64,000 bases of DNA from Solea solea. Taxonomy: Eukaryota; Chordata; Actinopteri; Pleuronectiformes; Soleidae. The notes below the pieces were generated by a model, which was given only the letters and a program-made list of their open reading frames with translations, was not told the DNA's origin and made no database searches. The position numbers were made by a program, and so were the translations under genes. Within the stretch, counting starts at the first letter, position 1. Every line of letters starts with the position of its first letter. This document shows, one piece after another, positions 63,205 through 64,000 of this stretch. The stretch lies in contig NC_081143.1 in the NCBI RefSeq assembly GCF_958295425.1, forward strand, positions 18,018,686-18,082,685, read 5' to 3'.

Positions 63205-64000
63205 GTGTGTGTACACTTGCATTTGTCACCTTGTTAGGACCTTTTCTGGCATAAACACTGACCTTGTCGGGACCAAAAACCTAATGAGGCAGAGGACGTG
63301 GTTAAGATTGGGCCTATGGTTTGAATTGTGGTTATAGGTTAAGGTTTGTGTGATGATTAAGCTTAGAGAGTCTGCTTTGTTTACGCTGCCCAAATGAATG
63401 GAAGTCAATGTAGTGTCCAAAGAGGAAGAGCTGCAAAAACCAACAGAAGGAGATTTGTGCAACCTGAGCGCTGTATGTGAGTGTTACACGGTCACATTAT
63501 GGGGACTTGTCTTCCTTATGGGGACAAAAAACAAGTCCCCATATTTTGTAAATGACTACATTTTAAACTGAAGATGTGTTTCAAAGTTAGGCTGAGGCTA
63601 AAATTGGGGTCAGGGTCAGGATTAGGATTAGACCAGTAGTAATTATGGTTAGAGTACGTCTCCAGGAAATGAATGTAAATCAATGCAATGTCTTCTGAAG
63701 TATGGAAACCAGTGTGTGTGTGTGTGTGTGTGTTCTTGTATTTGTGGCTTTGTGAGGGCCAAAAAAACATATAAACAATACGGAGTGATGACATCTTCGG
63801 AGGGCTTTTTGGGAGTTAAGACCTGGTTGAGGGTTATGGTTAGAATTGGGTTTAGGTTAGGCACTTCAGTTAAAAAGTTATAAAGTTAGTTGTGATTGTT
63901 AAGGTTAGGGTAAGGGGTTAGGGAATGCATTATGTCTATAGGGGTCCGCACCATGAAAGTGCAAATGTGTGTGTGTGTGTGTGGTTCTTCATAGAGACCA
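63205..64000. repeat. Composite dispersed repeat, modules C-B-A, reaching the window end
   Basis: Module C (63205-63445) matches 58735-58965. Module B (63485-63705) and module A (63705-63975) match 45265-45470 and 45055-45240. Each module ends in or near a GT run and contains imperfect TTAGGG-like or GGTTAGG strings. Confidence 0.8.

Overview
The window is nuclear DNA of a bony fish, almost certainly a teleost. The evidence is small multi-exon vertebrate genes with GT-AG introns, very dense CA/GT, AT and TTTC microsatellites, fish-style hAT and MITE elements, and a gene set corresponding to parts of human 19p13. There are no prokaryotic operons, CRISPR arrays or tRNA genes that I can see.

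Layout from left to right. (1) 38-3131, + strand: the last five coding exons of plppr2, with its 3' UTR to about 4985. (2) About 5000-15500: microsatellite-rich intergenic DNA with one orphan exon-like ATG at 9948-10019 and an unassigned antisense block at 8740-9370. (3) 16730-18648, - strand: complete elof1, 83 aa in three coding exons. (4) 19000-19190: a compact bidirectional promoter with a palindromic CRE, shared by elof1 and pld6. (5) 20774-25746, + strand: complete pld6 (MitoPLD/Zucchini), 220 aa in three coding exons; intron 2 holds an unusual 21-bp palindromic array. (6) About 27165-37170, + strand: rab3d, 219 aa, with a noncoding first exon. Intron 1 carries a hAT element with perfect 8-bp target duplications and the antisense tail of a LINE reverse transcriptase. 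(7) About 37678-43835, + strand: a TSPAN1/TSPAN16-type tetraspanin of 248 aa. (8) 47504-48689, + strand: dand5 (charon), a 257-aa two-exon cystine-knot Nodal antagonist behind a TATA box. (9) 49050-64000: about 15 kb with no convincing coding exon. It holds a second hAT element with perfect target duplications, repeats with telomere-like tracts, and non-repetitive blocks that may be conserved noncoding elements.

The genes do not form one pathway. PLPPR2 is a neuronal membrane protein, ELOF1 a transcription-elongation and repair factor, PLD6 a mitochondrial outer-membrane enzyme of lipid and piRNA metabolism, RAB3D a secretory-vesicle GTPase, the tetraspanin a membrane organiser, and DAND5 a left-right patterning antagonist. 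Their linkage is conserved synteny: human PLPPR2, TSPAN16, RAB3D and ELOF1 lie on 19p13.2 and DAND5 on 19p13.13 (from memory).

I did not find a convincing new multi-gene system. The items most worth a second look are the elof1/pld6 promoter, the palindromic array in pld6, the perfect hairpin just after a tetraspanin splice donor, and the orphan exon at 9948. Exon boundaries were placed by hand from splice signals and reading-frame continuity; all six named genes join in frame.
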